Below are positions 6,129 to 15,280 of a stretch of DNA of 64,000 nt, piece after piece. Position numbers and translations under genes: made by a program. The notes below the pieces were generated by a model. The model worked only from the letters and a program-made list of their open reading frames with translations, was not told the DNA's origin and ran no database searches. This DNA is from Candidatus Methylomirabilota bacterium. Lineage in GTDB: Bacteria; Methylomirabilota; Methylomirabilia; Methylomirabilales; Methylomirabilaceae. Location: positions 26,297 through 90,296 of the forward strand of contig JAGWQH010000055.1 in assembly GCA_028870115.1 (NCBI GenBank). Reading direction: 5' to 3'. Each line of letters begins with the position of its first letter. The first letter of the stretch is position 1.

Positions 6129-8486
6129 TCACGAACTTTCATGCTCATGGGAGTGGGAGGCTCCTGCTGGGGTATGGCTTTGATTATGATGCTCCCTCGC
6201 AACGATACCGTGTCGTTCGGATTTCCGATGATAGTAGTGTTGATAGTCCTGATAATACGAATACCCATGGCTATGCAGATCCATATTGTTCAGGACGACG
6301 CCCAAGATTTTCGCGTTGACTGCGTTGAGTGTTTTTACCGCTCTTTGAGCGGCATCTCGAACCGTTTTACCTGCACGGATAACAAACAAGGTGCCCTCGG
6401 CGAATGTGGACAGCAGAACGCTATCGGTAAACCCCAACACCGGCGGCGCGTCGATAATCACATGCTTGAACTTCTGACAGAGCAGATCCATGGCGTCCTT
6501 CATCCGCTCGGAGCCGAGCAACTCCGCCGGATTCAATGGGGATTGTCCCGCCGGCAGCAGATAGAGGTTGGGGATCGTCGTTTGTTTGATCGTGGCGCCG
6601 AGCTCTGCATCCCCCACAAGAAAGTTCGACAGCCCGGGCGTCCGATCCTCCCCCAGGATCCGGTGACAATCGGGATAGCGCATATCCCCATCGATGAGCA
6701 GAATATCACCGCCGAGTTGCGACAGCGCGATAGCAAGATTGATCGATACTCCTGTTTTACCGTCGCCCGGTTCCGCGCTCGTCACGAGGAGCAACTTGGG
6801 AGGGTTCTCCGGGAGAGAGAAGAGGAGCGAGGTCCGAATATTCCGGATAGCCTCACTCACCAACGAGGACTGATCCTGATACATGGCCAGTTCAAACGAC
6901 TTCGTTTCCTGGCCGTTGCTGGTTCCTTTCAGTCGCCTTCTTCGTTCGGCGGAGGCTAATGCCGGCACGGCCCCCAGAATCGGCAATGCGAACGTCGATT
7001 CGACCTCTTCGATCTTATTGACAGTATTGTCGAGGTAGTCGGCGAAGAACGCTAAGCCGATCCCCAGACTCAAACCAAGGACGATCCCGAGCGTCAGGTT
7101 GAGCAGCTTCTTAGGGCGATCGGGCCAGAGCGGAACTTTTGCCCGATCGGTGACCTGGATATTCGTGGAATCGAGTCCCACAGAGACGGCCGTCTCCTTC
7201 ATGCGCTGCAAGAGACCGGCGTACAGCTCACGATTAATATCCACTTCTCGCTTCAGGATGTTGTACTGGATGGCATCTTCATTGGTCTTGAGGGTCACCT
7301 GTTTCTGCTGGTCCACCGAGCTTTGTAGCAGATGTTCCGATTTCAGAGCTGCCTCATAACTCGACCGCAGCCCGCCAATAATCTTTTGAACCTCACCATC
7401 GAGCCGTGCCTTCACCTCATCGATATTGCTCTTCAGCGCCACCATCCTCGGGTAGTCCGGCAGAAACGTCTCGGAGAGCTTTCTGTATTCGGCTTGAAGG
7501 CGGAAATACTCTGTCTTCAAGCTAGTAATCAGCGGATTTTCCAGCACCGATGGAAGCGACTGGGACTCTTGTCCTTGAGCCTGTCGATACAGCGCCTCTT
7601 TCGCCAATCGATCGCTGCGCGCTTTCATCAGAGCATCGGTGAGCAGTGAAAGTTGCTTGGTTGTCTGCTCCTGTTTTTCATCGAGCACGAGGTATTGCTT
7701 CTGCTTGGCAAACTTTTGGAGCAGTTCATCAGAGCTTTCAAGCTTCACCTTCACCTCTTGAATCTGCTTCGCCAGGAAGTCGCCGGCATATTTCGTCGCG
7801 CCCACTTTCTGCTCGATGCTCTGTTCGATAAAGTTTTCTGCCATCGCGTTAGCCACCTGGGCAGAGAGCTCCGGCGAGGTACTAAGGAAAGCGATCTTTA
7901 CCAGGCGGGTATTCTTGACGGGTTCAATCTCGAGCTTACTCAAAAAACGGTTCACTATAGGCGACTCAATCGTTGACACCTCGCCGGGAACCCGTTGCGT
8001 AGAGGATTGTTGCAGCAGAGAGGCAACGATGCCGGCTAACCCGGCCCAGGCATTGGAAACCGGACCACCTGTATCCGTTCCCGAGAATTCCGGGTTGGTT
8101 TCAAGTTTGAGTAGCTTCACGACCCGCTCCGCCAGGGAATAGCTCGTCAACAGCTTGTATTGCGTTTGATAATAGTCGTCAGTTTCTTTGTTGACCGACG
8201 GCGAGACCTCTTCAAATTTCAGGATCCTGGGTTCTGTTTTGTCAATCTGGATGGTCGCGGCGGCCTTATACACCGGCTGCTGAATGAAGGTTGCCGTCGC
8301 CACGGTAATTACCGTGACAAGAAAACAGGTGAGGACGATCCAGCGGTGCTTGAGTAGCACATGCCAGTAGTCTCTGAGATGCGGATCTTTCTTTTGCTCG
8401 GGAAACGCCTGGACAGGCCATAGCTGGGGTTTCGCCGGAACTCCGCTCTCGTCCCTCACTTTTACGAGCGCATTATCGGGGTCCAT
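6129..8486 (-). CDS. Polysaccharide co-polymerase / tyrosine autokinase (Wzc-like)
   Basis: A 785-aa inner-membrane protein. The Wzz domain is flanked by membrane segments at about residues 47-68 and 462-482, with a coiled-coil periplasmic region between (about 225-400). The cytoplasmic BY-kinase domain has Walker A SAEPGDGKT (570-578), Walker A' LLIDGDM (596-602) and Walker B HVIIDAPP (675-682). A C-terminal tyrosine cluster (six tyrosines in residues 742-752) is the usual autophosphorylation tail; it is followed by a histidine-rich end. The protein controls chain length and export of exopolysaccharide together with the outer-membrane exporter encoded just upstream. Confidence 0.95.
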   Translation of the reverse strand: MDPDNALVKVRDESGVPAKPQLWPVQAFPEQKKDPHLRDYWHVLLKHRWIVLTCFLVTVITVATATFIQQPVYKAAATIQIDKTEPRILKFEEVSPSVNKETDDYYQTQYKLLTSYSLAERVVKLLKLETNPEFSGTDTGGPVSNAWAGLAGIVASLLQQSSTQRVPGEVSTIESPIVNRFLSKLEIEPVKNTRLVKIAFLSTSPELSAQVANAMAENFIEQSIEQKVGATKYAGDFLAKQIQEVKVKLESSDELLQKFAKQKQYLVLDEKQEQTTKQLSLLTDALMKARSDRLAKEALYRQAQGQESQSLPSVLENPLITSLKTEYFRLQAEYRKLSETFLPDYPRMVALKSNIDEVKARLDGEVQKIIGGLRSSYEAALKSEHLLQSSVDQQKQVTLKTNEDAIQYNILKREVDINRELYAGLLQRMKETAVSVGLDSTNIQVTDRAKVPLWPDRPKKLLNLTLGIVLGLSLGIGLAFFADYLDNTVNKIEEVESTFALPILGAVPALASAERRRRLKGTSNGQETKSFELAMYQDQSSLVSEAIRNIRTSLLFSLPENPPKLLLVTSAEPGDGKTGVSINLAIALSQLGGDILLIDGDMRYPDCHRILGEDRTPGLSNFLVGDAELGATIKQTTIPNLYLLPAGQSPLNPAELLGSERMKDAMDLLCQKFKHVIIDAPPVLGFTDSVLLSTFAEGTLFVIRAGKTVRDAAQRAVKTLNAVNAKILGVVLNNMDLHSHGYSYYQDYQHYYHRKSERHGIVAREHHNQSHTPAGASHSHEHESS

Positions 8487-8553
8487 CTATTTTTCTCTCT
8501 TGACCTTTTTTGAATCCACTGGGGGTGCATTCCCCGCGACTTGCCGCGAGTAC

Positions 8554-8617
8554 GTCATACCGGCGGAAGCCGGTATTCAGAAGGCCCGACTGGATTCCGG
8601 GTCACGCCCGGAATGAC
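8554..8617. repeat. Interspersed repeat, family C (two adjacent hairpins)
   Basis: Two back-to-back hairpins, an initial GTCAT block with a CCGGCGGAAGCCGG stem and a terminal TTCCGGGTCACGCCCGGAA stem ending in TGAC. Relatives occur at 36206-36267 and 47360-47424. Confidence 0.85.
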
Positions 8618-8651
8618 GAACTGGCTGAAACATATATGCCGTCACATATAA

Positions 8652-9767
8652 TCAGTAAAATGATGCCCCAACGCCGAAACGGATGAACTCAAGGAACCCG
8701 AACCAGGCCGACTTGAACCCATGGCTGTTCACCAAAATTACGTCGTTTTTCATTACAAGAGGGCCTTTCTGACCCTGCTCTATCTCGTTGAGACTGACCT
8801 CAATGATCTGTTTCTTTTGTCCTTTAATCTCGCGAAATATCTTGACGCCCTCAAAATCTGCGATACGCGTAACACCGCCGGCTTCGATGATCGCTTGATC
8901 GACGGTGACCTCTCTCCCTTTCAAGAGATACGAACCAGGCTTCTGGACCGCTCCCCCTACAAAGAAGCTGCCCGCCTTAGGAACATGGACGACATCTCCG
9001 GACTGCAGGGGTGCGTTCAACTCCTCTTTTCCACCGACCAGCATCTCCTCCAGATTGATTTCGAGAACCGCCTCCTGGGTAGATTTCCCATTAGACCCAG
9101 TCTGGGGTTGCGAACCAGGTGGGTCCGGCAGACCCGGCGACTTCGCCGCCTTGCGGATCAGATAGACAACCTGGTCGGATTGCTCAGTGAGTCCTTCGGC
9201 CATCGCCAGCATATCCACGACCGAGCGCGGGCCGCTGACCTCAAAGACACCGGGCTTTTTCACGGCGCCGAAGACACTGATCCGATGGCTGTGATGTTCG
9301 AGCACAAAGACGCTGACTTGAGGATCCCGGACATACCTGGAGCCAAGCGCTGTCTTTATAACTTCTTCGAGCTCCATCGCACTTTTTCCACCAGCAGCCA
9401 CTGTGCCCGCAAGCGGGAGCGTCATGAGTCCTTCCGCGCCGATTCTGGCTTTGATCTTGCTGAGTTCCGGGATATCGAAGACGGAAATCTCCAGAAGATC
9501 GCCTGTCCCCAACTTGTAATCGCCAGCCAGGCCATCTGGATTTGCCATGGCAAGGATCCTGCTGTTCAGTGCTAGATTGTCATGGTTCTCATCATGGGCC
9601 AAATTGGCGATCAGAGCTTCGGTCTTTGAAATCCCGGAACTTGTCGCGCAACCCGACGCAAGGAGGGCTGCTATCGCGCCCACAACGAGCATCGTACTCC
9701 GGACGCACGCAGTCCCGGTTTTGGGGGTTGATGGGGGGATGTTGCTATTTGAACCTCTGTACGGCAT
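8652..9767 (-). CDS. Polysaccharide export outer-membrane lipoprotein (Wza-like)
   Basis: A 371-aa protein with a lipobox LLASGC placing the lipid-bearing cysteine at residue 40. It then has the polysaccharide-export domain (YKLGTGDLLEISVFDIPELS, about 80-100) and two SLBB-type segments (HRISVFGAVKKPGVFEV and GSFFVGGAVQKPGSYLLKG). GGAGG lies 8 bp upstream of the first ATG, supporting this start, although Met26 would give a more compact signal peptide. It forms the outer-membrane channel for exopolysaccharide and should work with the Wzc-like kinase encoded next. The spacing and strand support one operon. Confidence 0.93.
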   Translation of the reverse strand: MPYRGSNSNIPPSTPKTGTACVRSTMLVVGAIAALLASGCATSSGISKTEALIANLAHDENHDNLALNSRILAMANPDGLAGDYKLGTGDLLEISVFDIPELSKIKARIGAEGLMTLPLAGTVAAGGKSAMELEEVIKTALGSRYVRDPQVSVFVLEHHSHRISVFGAVKKPGVFEVSGPRSVVDMLAMAEGLTEQSDQVVYLIRKAAKSPGLPDPPGSQPQTGSNGKSTQEAVLEINLEEMLVGGKEELNAPLQSGDVVHVPKAGSFFVGGAVQKPGSYLLKGREVTVDQAIIEAGGVTRIADFEGVKIFREIKGQKKQIIEVSLNEIEQGQKGPLVMKNDVILVNSHGFKSAWFGFLEFIRFGVGASFY

Positions 9768-9907
9768 CCCTACAACCTCCTACCTTCGTGTCTTCGACAC
9801 TCATCAGCTATTTTCACTACTTTAATTGTTGCAATAGACATGCCGTCGATACGCTACATCCCCCGCTCTCGTCCGTCTTCGGACTCATACGAACCGGTAG
9901 AACTCAT

Positions 9908-11227
9908 CTAGGGGGCGACGTTGCTGGCGACAGGAGTGGATCCACCGCCACTGTGCAACACGCCGAGCGGCACTCCAATAGCGGCACCGCCTGCCGCACC
10001 CCCAGCTACCAAGGCCGCAATACCAGGCCCCGCGGGGACCAGAAATGCCGCAGCTAAGCCGCATTCCTCAACGACGACCCATCGTTTTTCAGGTTGTTCT
10101 TCCCAGGCCCAGGTAAAGTCTCGGTACAGCTCCTGATCCGGTCGCGGCGGTTCGGTAGGCGGAGATCCGAGTTGCACCTCCTGCCATCCGCCCCACACAT
10201 CCGGTGGGTTCGAGGGATGCCACGCCCATACATAATCCGCCTTGGGAGCTTGGGATGGCGGATTGACTGGCGGCGGGAGCTTGGCGGTTTCCTCATTGGA
10301 AGCCCGACGGAACGGCGCAAACTGGCCGCACTCTCGCTTGGCGATGACCCACTGATCTTTCCACGCCCACGCAAAGCCTTCGCGCACCTCCTGCGCAGGC
10401 GGAGGCGGGGTCACCGGCGGGATGCCGAGCTTCATCTCCTGCCACCCACCCTGAACGTCTTGGGGGTGAGAGGGGTGCCATGTCCAAACGTTCTCAGGCT
10501 TTGGCGCCTGGCTGGGTGGATCGGTCGGCGGAGGAGCTTGCTGTCCACCAGGCTGAGCGGCCGCGTACTGCTTGAACGGGACCGCTCCCGACGATTGCGC
10601 AGCCACGGTCCGTACCTGCCCTTCTGTCAGTCGTTCTGTGACAGAGCCGTTCTGTGAGACAAGGAACGCTTCACCGGACAGCAGGCGGACTCGAGGAATC
10701 CCACCCTTCTGAGCCGTAATCACACCCAACGTGTCCCGTTGAGTCTGTGAACTCGTGCTGATACGGGTCGCCGCTGCGTGGCCGGTACCACCCGTAGTAA
10801 TTGCGGCGGTCTGGATGAATCCACCCGGCATCACAAGTCGGGTAGACGATGAGGGTCGCAATCTAAACAGCACATTACCCTCTGCGATGCGTACGATCAT
10901 GGACGATCCCATCATAGTGACCGCCAGTTCTGTCGTAGGACTGGCTTCCAGTCGGCTTCCGTCGAACAGGCCCAAAGCAACGGTTCCTGTTCTAGCCCTG
11001 ACCAACGTCTTGTCGAATACGGGAAGCGTTCCCGAGCCCAACGCGATCCAGCCCTTGCCGTCGAAGGAGATCTGCGCGGGCGACGTCCCTCGGATTTCAC
11101 CAAGCGGCTGATTGAACCGAGGTGTTGCCGCGATCGCTCCCGATATAAATACTGACAAGACGGCCGACGCGAGTATCGCAAACGCAAAACTCGCGCAACT
11201 TCTGCGGACTGTTCCAGAGGTCAACAT
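9908..11227 (-). CDS. Secreted FecR-domain protein with duplicated Trp-rich C-terminal module
   Basis: I place the start at the ATG at 11227 (439 aa), preceded by GGAGG at about 10 bp, followed by a signal peptide (FAFAILASAVLSVFISGAIAA). Residues about 60-150 resemble a FecR domain (ALGSGTLPVFDKTLVRARTGTVALGLFDGS). The C-terminal half holds two near-copies of a 75-residue proline/tryptophan-rich unit (about 232-306 and 318-395), each with PPSQAPK, a VWxWHPS motif, GGWQE and a terminal ECG. A glycine/alanine-rich hydrophobic tail follows. It lies between exopolysaccharide export genes and response regulators. Its function is unknown; a periplasmic or surface role is inferred. Confidence 0.7.
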   Translation of the reverse strand: MLTSGTVRRSCASFAFAILASAVLSVFISGAIAATPRFNQPLGEIRGTSPAQISFDGKGWIALGSGTLPVFDKTLVRARTGTVALGLFDGSRLEASPTTELAVTMMGSSMIVRIAEGNVLFRLRPSSSTRLVMPGGFIQTAAITTGGTGHAAATRISTSSQTQRDTLGVITAQKGGIPRVRLLSGEAFLVSQNGSVTERLTEGQVRTVAAQSSGAVPFKQYAAAQPGGQQAPPPTDPPSQAPKPENVWTWHPSHPQDVQGGWQEMKLGIPPVTPPPPAQEVREGFAWAWKDQWVIAKRECGQFAPFRRASNEETAKLPPPVNPPSQAPKADYVWAWHPSNPPDVWGGWQEVQLGSPPTEPPRPDQELYRDFTWAWEEQPEKRWVVVEECGLAAAFLVPAGPGIAALVAGGAAGGAAIGVPLGVLHSGGGSTPVASNVAP

Positions 11228-11288
11228 TATCAATACCTCCTCTCTTCTCTTACGATCGAACGGCTCACAAAAAACTACCAACACTCAC

Positions 11289-11759
11289 TTATGCGGGCGC
11301 CGGCTCCCCTTCGGTTGCCTGAAGGATCGAACCGGCAAGACCAATGAGGTGATCCAGCGCTTGCGCCAACACTCGCCGCCTGGCCCACACCTCCCCACGC
11401 TCCACAGCTCGGATCACCTTTTCCAGGCTGGTTCTCTCGCCTTTAACGATGTATCCTCTGGCCCCGAGTTCAAGTGTCTGCTGGATGATCTCTTCTTCGT
11501 CATGGCCGGAGCGAATAATTACTCTTGTGTTCGGGTTGAACCATCGAACCAGCCTGAGGACCTCGAAGCCATCGATCCCCGGCAGATCCAGATCAAGAAT
11601 CAGTATGTCCGGGTCCAGCCGCGCGACGTCAGCAATCGCCTCCAGCCCGTCACACGCCTCTGCAGCAACTTGAAAGTCTGGCACGCATGCGAGCTGCTCC
11701 CGAGCCAGCTCGCGAAGCCCAGGATCATCCTCAGCAATAACGATTCGAATAGATGACAT
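11289..11759 (-). CDS. Single-domain response regulator (receiver) protein
   Basis: A 156-aa protein with a CheY-like receiver domain: acidic pair EDD at residues 9-11, the phospho-acceptor aspartate in DILILDLDLPG, and the threonine/serine and lysine positions (IIRSGHDEEE, YIVKGE). No DNA-binding domain follows; the C-terminal about 35 residues look helical. The ATG at 11759 is preferred over 11813 because GGAAG lies upstream and the receiver domain begins at once. It is transcribed in the same direction as the adjacent FecR-type gene. It probably relays a signal to another protein. The cognate kinase is not in the window. Confidence 0.85.
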   Translation of the reverse strand: MSSIRIVIAEDDPGLRELAREQLACVPDFQVAAEACDGLEAIADVARLDPDILILDLDLPGIDGFEVLRLVRWFNPNTRVIIRSGHDEEEIIQQTLELGARGYIVKGERTSLEKVIRAVERGEVWARRRVLAQALDHLIGLAGSILQATEGEPAPA

Positions 11760-12121
11760 CGTCACACTTCCTTCTGATGATCCGTTGGATGACCCATGGA
11801 CTCGCCAAGACATCCGGTCCAGCTACGCAATCCACACCTATCCTCCGTGTGTGCAACATGTCACATCTGTATGCGCAAGGTTCACGCCGTCTCCGACAGC
11901 GACCTTACAATCGCATGCGCAACACCCTCGCCATCCTTATATATGAAAAGATAAGTACGAAATCCCTTATTGGCAATCGGCTATTTAGCGTATTTTACCA
12001 AAAAAAATGGCCTAGGCCAGATATTACTCAAAACGTAAAATAGTTTTCCCTTTTTTAAAGAGAGTTTGTTTGAGATGTTGTGCAGGTGGGTGAGATGAAG
12101 TGCGTGGAGCGGTATCAGGGG
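11760..12121. other. Intergenic stretch with no gene seen
   Basis: About 360 bp between the two response regulators. An AT-rich block at about 11935-12060 (runs such as TTTTTTAAAG) contrasts with the GC-rich flanks and probably carries promoter elements for the downstream receiver gene. No open frame, RNA or repeat could be supported. Confidence 0.5.
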
Positions 12122-12775
12122 TTAGCTGTTACGTTCTGCGATCCGATGGAGGGTGAGCTCCAAGCGCCGACTAATCTTTAACTTACTGAAAACATTGCTT
12201 AAATGGCTCTTTACCGTCTTATCGCTGATCCCAAGTCGAACGGCGATCTCTTTGTTCGTCATGCCCTGGATGACCCACCTGACGATCTCCTGCTCCCGGT
12301 CGGTCAGAGTCTCTTGCGTCTCCAGGAGGGGCGCATTCACCCCGTGCACTTTCCGGTACAAGTTCTCCAGCACATGTGTCAGGACTTTGCGATCCGCCCA
12401 GATCTCCCCGTTATAGGTGGCCCGGATGGCCCTGGCAACATCTTTGTGGCTGAGTGTTTTTTCCAAATATCCTTTCGCGCCAAGTTGTAAGGCTTGGATC
12501 ATGAACTCATCGTCGGAAAATCCGGAGAGGATTAACACACGTGTCCGGGGAGATTTCTTGTGGATCTGCGGGAGCGCCTCAATACCTCCAAGCCCAGGCA
12601 TCTGGATGTCCAGTAGCAGGATATCCGGTTGAAGCGTTTCAGCCATGCTGACGGCCTGGAGGCCATCAGCGGCCTCTCCGACCACGGAAATGGTCGACTC
12701 TTGCTCCAACAGCATCCGCAGTCCTTCTCGAAAAAGGGCATGATCGTCAGCGATGAGTACCGTAATCCGATTCAT
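12122..12775 (-). CDS. NarL/FixJ-family response regulator with LuxR HTH
   Basis: A 217-aa two-domain regulator. The receiver domain has the acidic pair ADD (residues 9-11), phospho-acceptor aspartate in DILLLDIQMPG (about 55) and K in YLEKTLSHKD. The C-terminal LuxR-type helix-turn-helix is complete: LTDREQEIVRWVIQGMTNKEIAVRLGIS followed by TVKSHLSNVFSKLKI. It is expected to activate transcription when phosphorylated. A good sigma70 promoter with an upstream tandem repeat precedes it. Standing next to the exopolysaccharide genes, it may control them, which is inference. Confidence 0.93.
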   Translation of the reverse strand: MNRITVLIADDHALFREGLRMLLEQESTISVVGEAADGLQAVSMAETLQPDILLLDIQMPGLGGIEALPQIHKKSPRTRVLILSGFSDDEFMIQALQLGAKGYLEKTLSHKDVARAIRATYNGEIWADRKVLTHVLENLYRKVHGVNAPLLETQETLTDREQEIVRWVIQGMTNKEIAVRLGISDKTVKSHLSNVFSKLKISRRLELTLHRIAERNS

Positions 12776-12882
12776 CCCCCTTCCCTCCCTACTTGGCTAA
12801 GCCATTAGCAATCGAGGAGTAGTGCCGCAACAGCCCTCTGTGTACTTAACCAATCAAAGAACCTACTAGTAATCCAAATGAT

Positions 12883-12911
12883 AACATAATAAACCGAGCG
12901 CCAACTGTCAA
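12883..12911 (-). promoter_or_regulatory. Sigma70-like promoter for the LuxR-type regulator
   Basis: On the minus strand, a perfect -35 TTGACA (12911-12906) and -10 TATGTT (12888-12883) are separated by 17 bp. The start codon of the regulator lies about 108 bp downstream. Confidence 0.6.
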
Positions 12912-12954
12912 GTCTTATCACAGTTCATCTAACCATCCATATCCAAACGTCAAA

Positions 12955-12991
12955 ATGACACTATTTGTCCATACTATGACACTGTTGGTCG
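12955..12991. promoter_or_regulatory. Direct repeat, possible regulator binding sites
   Basis: Two 16-bp copies, ATGACACTATTTGTCC and ATGACACTGTTGGTCG, start 21 bp apart (two helical turns). They lie 44-80 bp upstream of the -35 box of the response regulator promoter, a typical activator position. Confidence 0.4.
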
Positions 12992-13029
12992 CTACTTTGT
13001 ACCCTCCTCCTGTGCCTCACCAAGTGAAC

Positions 13030-13755
13030 CTACTGAGCAGGAGGCTGTGAGCGCGTGCGGCTACGCTCCCACATGAACAGGCCAAAGGCGATTATGCCGA
13101 GAAGCACCAACGAGGCATAGCCGAAGTCGCGGGAGGCAAAGAGGATCAGATCATCGAACCGGCCGATGAGGAGCGACATTCTGGCCATGACCGTATAGCC
13201 AAAGCCGGCGCCGAAGTTAATCATGAGGAAATAGATGCCGATTCGTGCTGCGACTTGGATCGGTCCCTTGTGCTCGATGGAGAAGAAGAAATAGACCAGC
13301 ACCGTGACGACGCCGACCAGGATCAGCAGGGTATTGATCTGCGCCATCCCGAAGGAGGACTGCCCGGCATTCAGGATCGGCCTTAATGTCCCCTGCACTT
13401 GCTGAAGGATGTTGGAGGAGATGATGCGGGGAATGGCGACGCCGGAGCCGAAACCCACGATCACGGCAAACGAGATCCGGCTCAGCCAGCTCACTTTCGG
13501 GATGAAGCGGGTCAGGACCAGGAGACCCAGGATAGCGGCGATCAGGAACCACCATTTCCCTTCCTGCATCACCGGAGCGTAGAGGCTTTTGACCATCACA
13601 TCGTAATAGATCCGGACGATGGTGTACCCCATCGAGATTCCAACGTAGAGATGCTCACCAAATCGGAAGAACGGGTTATCCTTATACAGGAAGCTGAACA
13701 TGCACAGAGTGAGACCGGCGGCCACCCAGGCGCCGAGCAGGACAGAAGGCGTCAT
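13030..13755 (-). CDS. Conserved multi-pass membrane protein of the MutL-associated operon
   Basis: A 241-aa, very hydrophobic protein with about seven predicted membrane segments (for example LLGAWVAAGLTLCMFSFLY at the start and YASLVLLGIIAFGLFMW at the end). No catalytic motif is recognised. It is last in a tightly packed operon: its start overlaps the stop of the preceding gene by 1 bp. Small conserved membrane proteins of this type accompany DUF6754 and MutL-like genes in several bacterial groups. It is presumably part of a membrane complex with its neighbours. The function is unknown. Confidence 0.7.
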   Translation of the reverse strand: MTPSVLLGAWVAAGLTLCMFSFLYKDNPFFRFGEHLYVGISMGYTIVRIYYDVMVKSLYAPVMQEGKWWFLIAAILGLLVLTRFIPKVSWLSRISFAVIVGFGSGVAIPRIISSNILQQVQGTLRPILNAGQSSFGMAQINTLLILVGVVTVLVYFFFSIEHKGPIQVAARIGIYFLMINFGAGFGYTVMARMSLLIGRFDDLILFASRDFGYASLVLLGIIAFGLFMWERSRTRSQPPAQ

Positions 13756-14645
13756 CAGCGTCTCGCCTCTCGCGGCGAGCCGGGCACACTAGACCCACTA
13801 TGGGTACCCGCTGAGGGCCGGATCCCCAATCGGGGCGTCAGGAAGTACAGGAGATTGCAGAGCAGAATCAGGCCGATAATGATAAAATGCGTGGCTGATT
13901 GCGCGTCCATCCCGGCCACCGCCTTCCCCTTCATCCCGATCAACGTTTCGTACTCGGCTGCCCCGCGCAACCCGCCGATCAGGCCGTTGATCTGCCCGGT
14001 ATCGAGGAATGGGTAGAGGCCTGGCGCGATCACGGCCGTCACGCCGCCCCCCAACTCGAAACCGTACTTCTCCTTACCATACAGGTACCAGCTTTCGACG
14101 CCGGGGGTCCCCGCGGCCAGACTGACCACGTAGTTGACCTGCCTCAGCGATTTGACCCCTTGCATGACCGGCAGGTCCGCAGTCCGCTCGCCATAGTGGT
14201 CGGTCGGAAAGGCGGCAGCCAGGTCCTGGCCCATGTTGATGATGACGTTGGTCCCGCCTGGCGAGTATCCAAGGAAGGTGTAGTCCACGCCTCGTCGTTT
14301 CCCGTGCTCGCTTGCGATCCCGCTCACTACCTTTTCGGCCATTCCCGTTCCTGTCACCCAAAGCGTCATCCCGACGACCCGCAGATTCCGTTTGAAGGCG
14401 TGATTAAGCAACGCGACCGCCATCGGATAGAGTTCCGGTTTGGAGGCCGGATCGAAGTCCAGCGACAACAAAAATACCGATCCCGGCGGAAGCGACTCGA
14501 TGTAGTCGTAGACTCGCCTGACCTCTGGCGAGATCCGGATCGGAAAGCCGATCGGACGCAAGAGCGGGATCAGCGTGGCAAGCGCGACCAGGACGAAGAT
14601 CACCCGACGATCCAGCCGCAGCAGCTTGCGGGCCAGCTCCCTCAA
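13755..14645 (-). CDS. Membrane-anchored protein of unknown function in the MutL-associated operon
   Basis: A 296-aa protein with an N-terminal membrane segment (VIFVLVALATLIPLLRPIGF, residues 15-34) and a C-terminal one (THFIIIGLILLCNLLYFL, about 256-273). The roughly 220 residues between would face the exterior or periplasm. They include DYIESLPPGSVFLLSLDFDPAS and GGTNVIINMGQDLA. I recognise no known enzymatic motif. It overlaps the upstream gene by 4 bp and the downstream one by 1 bp, so the set is co-translated. A role in one membrane complex is inferred. Confidence 0.7.
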   Translation of the reverse strand: MRELARKLLRLDRRVIFVLVALATLIPLLRPIGFPIRISPEVRRVYDYIESLPPGSVFLLSLDFDPASKPELYPMAVALLNHAFKRNLRVVGMTLWVTGTGMAEKVVSGIASEHGKRRGVDYTFLGYSPGGTNVIINMGQDLAAAFPTDHYGERTADLPVMQGVKSLRQVNYVVSLAAGTPGVESWYLYGKEKYGFELGGGVTAVIAPGLYPFLDTGQINGLIGGLRGAAEYETLIGMKGKAVAGMDAQSATHFIIIGLILLCNLLYFLTPRLGIRPSAGTHSGSSVPGSPREARR

Positions 14646-15280
14646 TCTCGGCCCCCCAGGTACGATCGCTCGATCCCGAAAATAATCTTGATCGAGGTGG
14701 CGATTCCACCAAGGCTGATTCCGATGATGATCCCCCGCCTGGCTGCCGTGTTGAGGACGTTCAGAAGCCAGCCGGCTATAGGCCCTGCAGCAGGAACCAG
14801 ATACTCACCCAACGGCACGCGACCGAACATCATCAGGACCGCCGCCACCAGCAATACGGCTGCCTCTTTACTCCTGGCCCGAAAGGCGCGGAATGCAGCG
14901 GAGGCTACGAAGAATCCGAGCATGGAAAACATCGTTCCCTGAAGCGCAAGCAGGGCATACGTGTAGATCCAACCGAAACCTGTCCCCTCCTCCTGTCCTC
15001 CTGACCATAATCCTACCGCGACCGTGGCCAGCATCGAGAGATAGACCACCAGACTGTACCCCCAGCCGGCGACCCGTGTCCGGATCTTCGCATAATGGAC
15101 GTGGCACAGGCTGGCGATCCCCAGGATCATCGCAAATCCGAGGATGATCCGCAGCCAGACCGAGACCTCGGTGAGCGCCGCTTCCGAGACCGGGTGGGGA
15201 ATGTAATACTGGAGGGCAGCCGCCACACCAAACACGAAGGTCAGTATCAGCGGGAACGTCCGCCGCAGAAATAGTGTCAT
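14642..15280 (-). CDS. Six-TM membrane protein of the MutL-associated operon
   Basis: A 212-aa integral membrane protein with about six hydrophobic segments spread over its length (FPLILTFVFGVAAALQYYI, WLRIILGFAMILGIASL, YSLVVYLSMLATVAVGLW and others). It has no soluble domain or recognisable active site. Its start and stop overlap both neighbouring genes by 4 bp, a strong sign of translational coupling. The function is unknown. It presumably forms a membrane module with the 241-, 296- and 420-aa proteins. Confidence 0.7.
   Translation of the reverse strand: MTLFLRRTFPLILTFVFGVAAALQYYIPHPVSEAALTEVSVWLRIILGFAMILGIASLCHVHYAKIRTRVAGWGYSLVVYLSMLATVAVGLWSGGQEEGTGFGWIYTYALLALQGTMFSMLGFFVASAAFRAFRARSKEAAVLLVAAVLMMFGRVPLGEYLVPAAGPIAGWLLNVLNTAARRGIIIGISLGGIATSIKIIFGIERSYLGGRD

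Noticed and set aside
8721..9575. 284-aa plus-strand frame
   Set aside because: It is the shadow of the Wza-like gene; no domain pattern and no ribosome binding site.
13899..14942. 347-aa plus-strand frame
   Set aside because: Arginine- and histidine-rich shadow crossing two membrane protein genes with clear coding character on the other strand.
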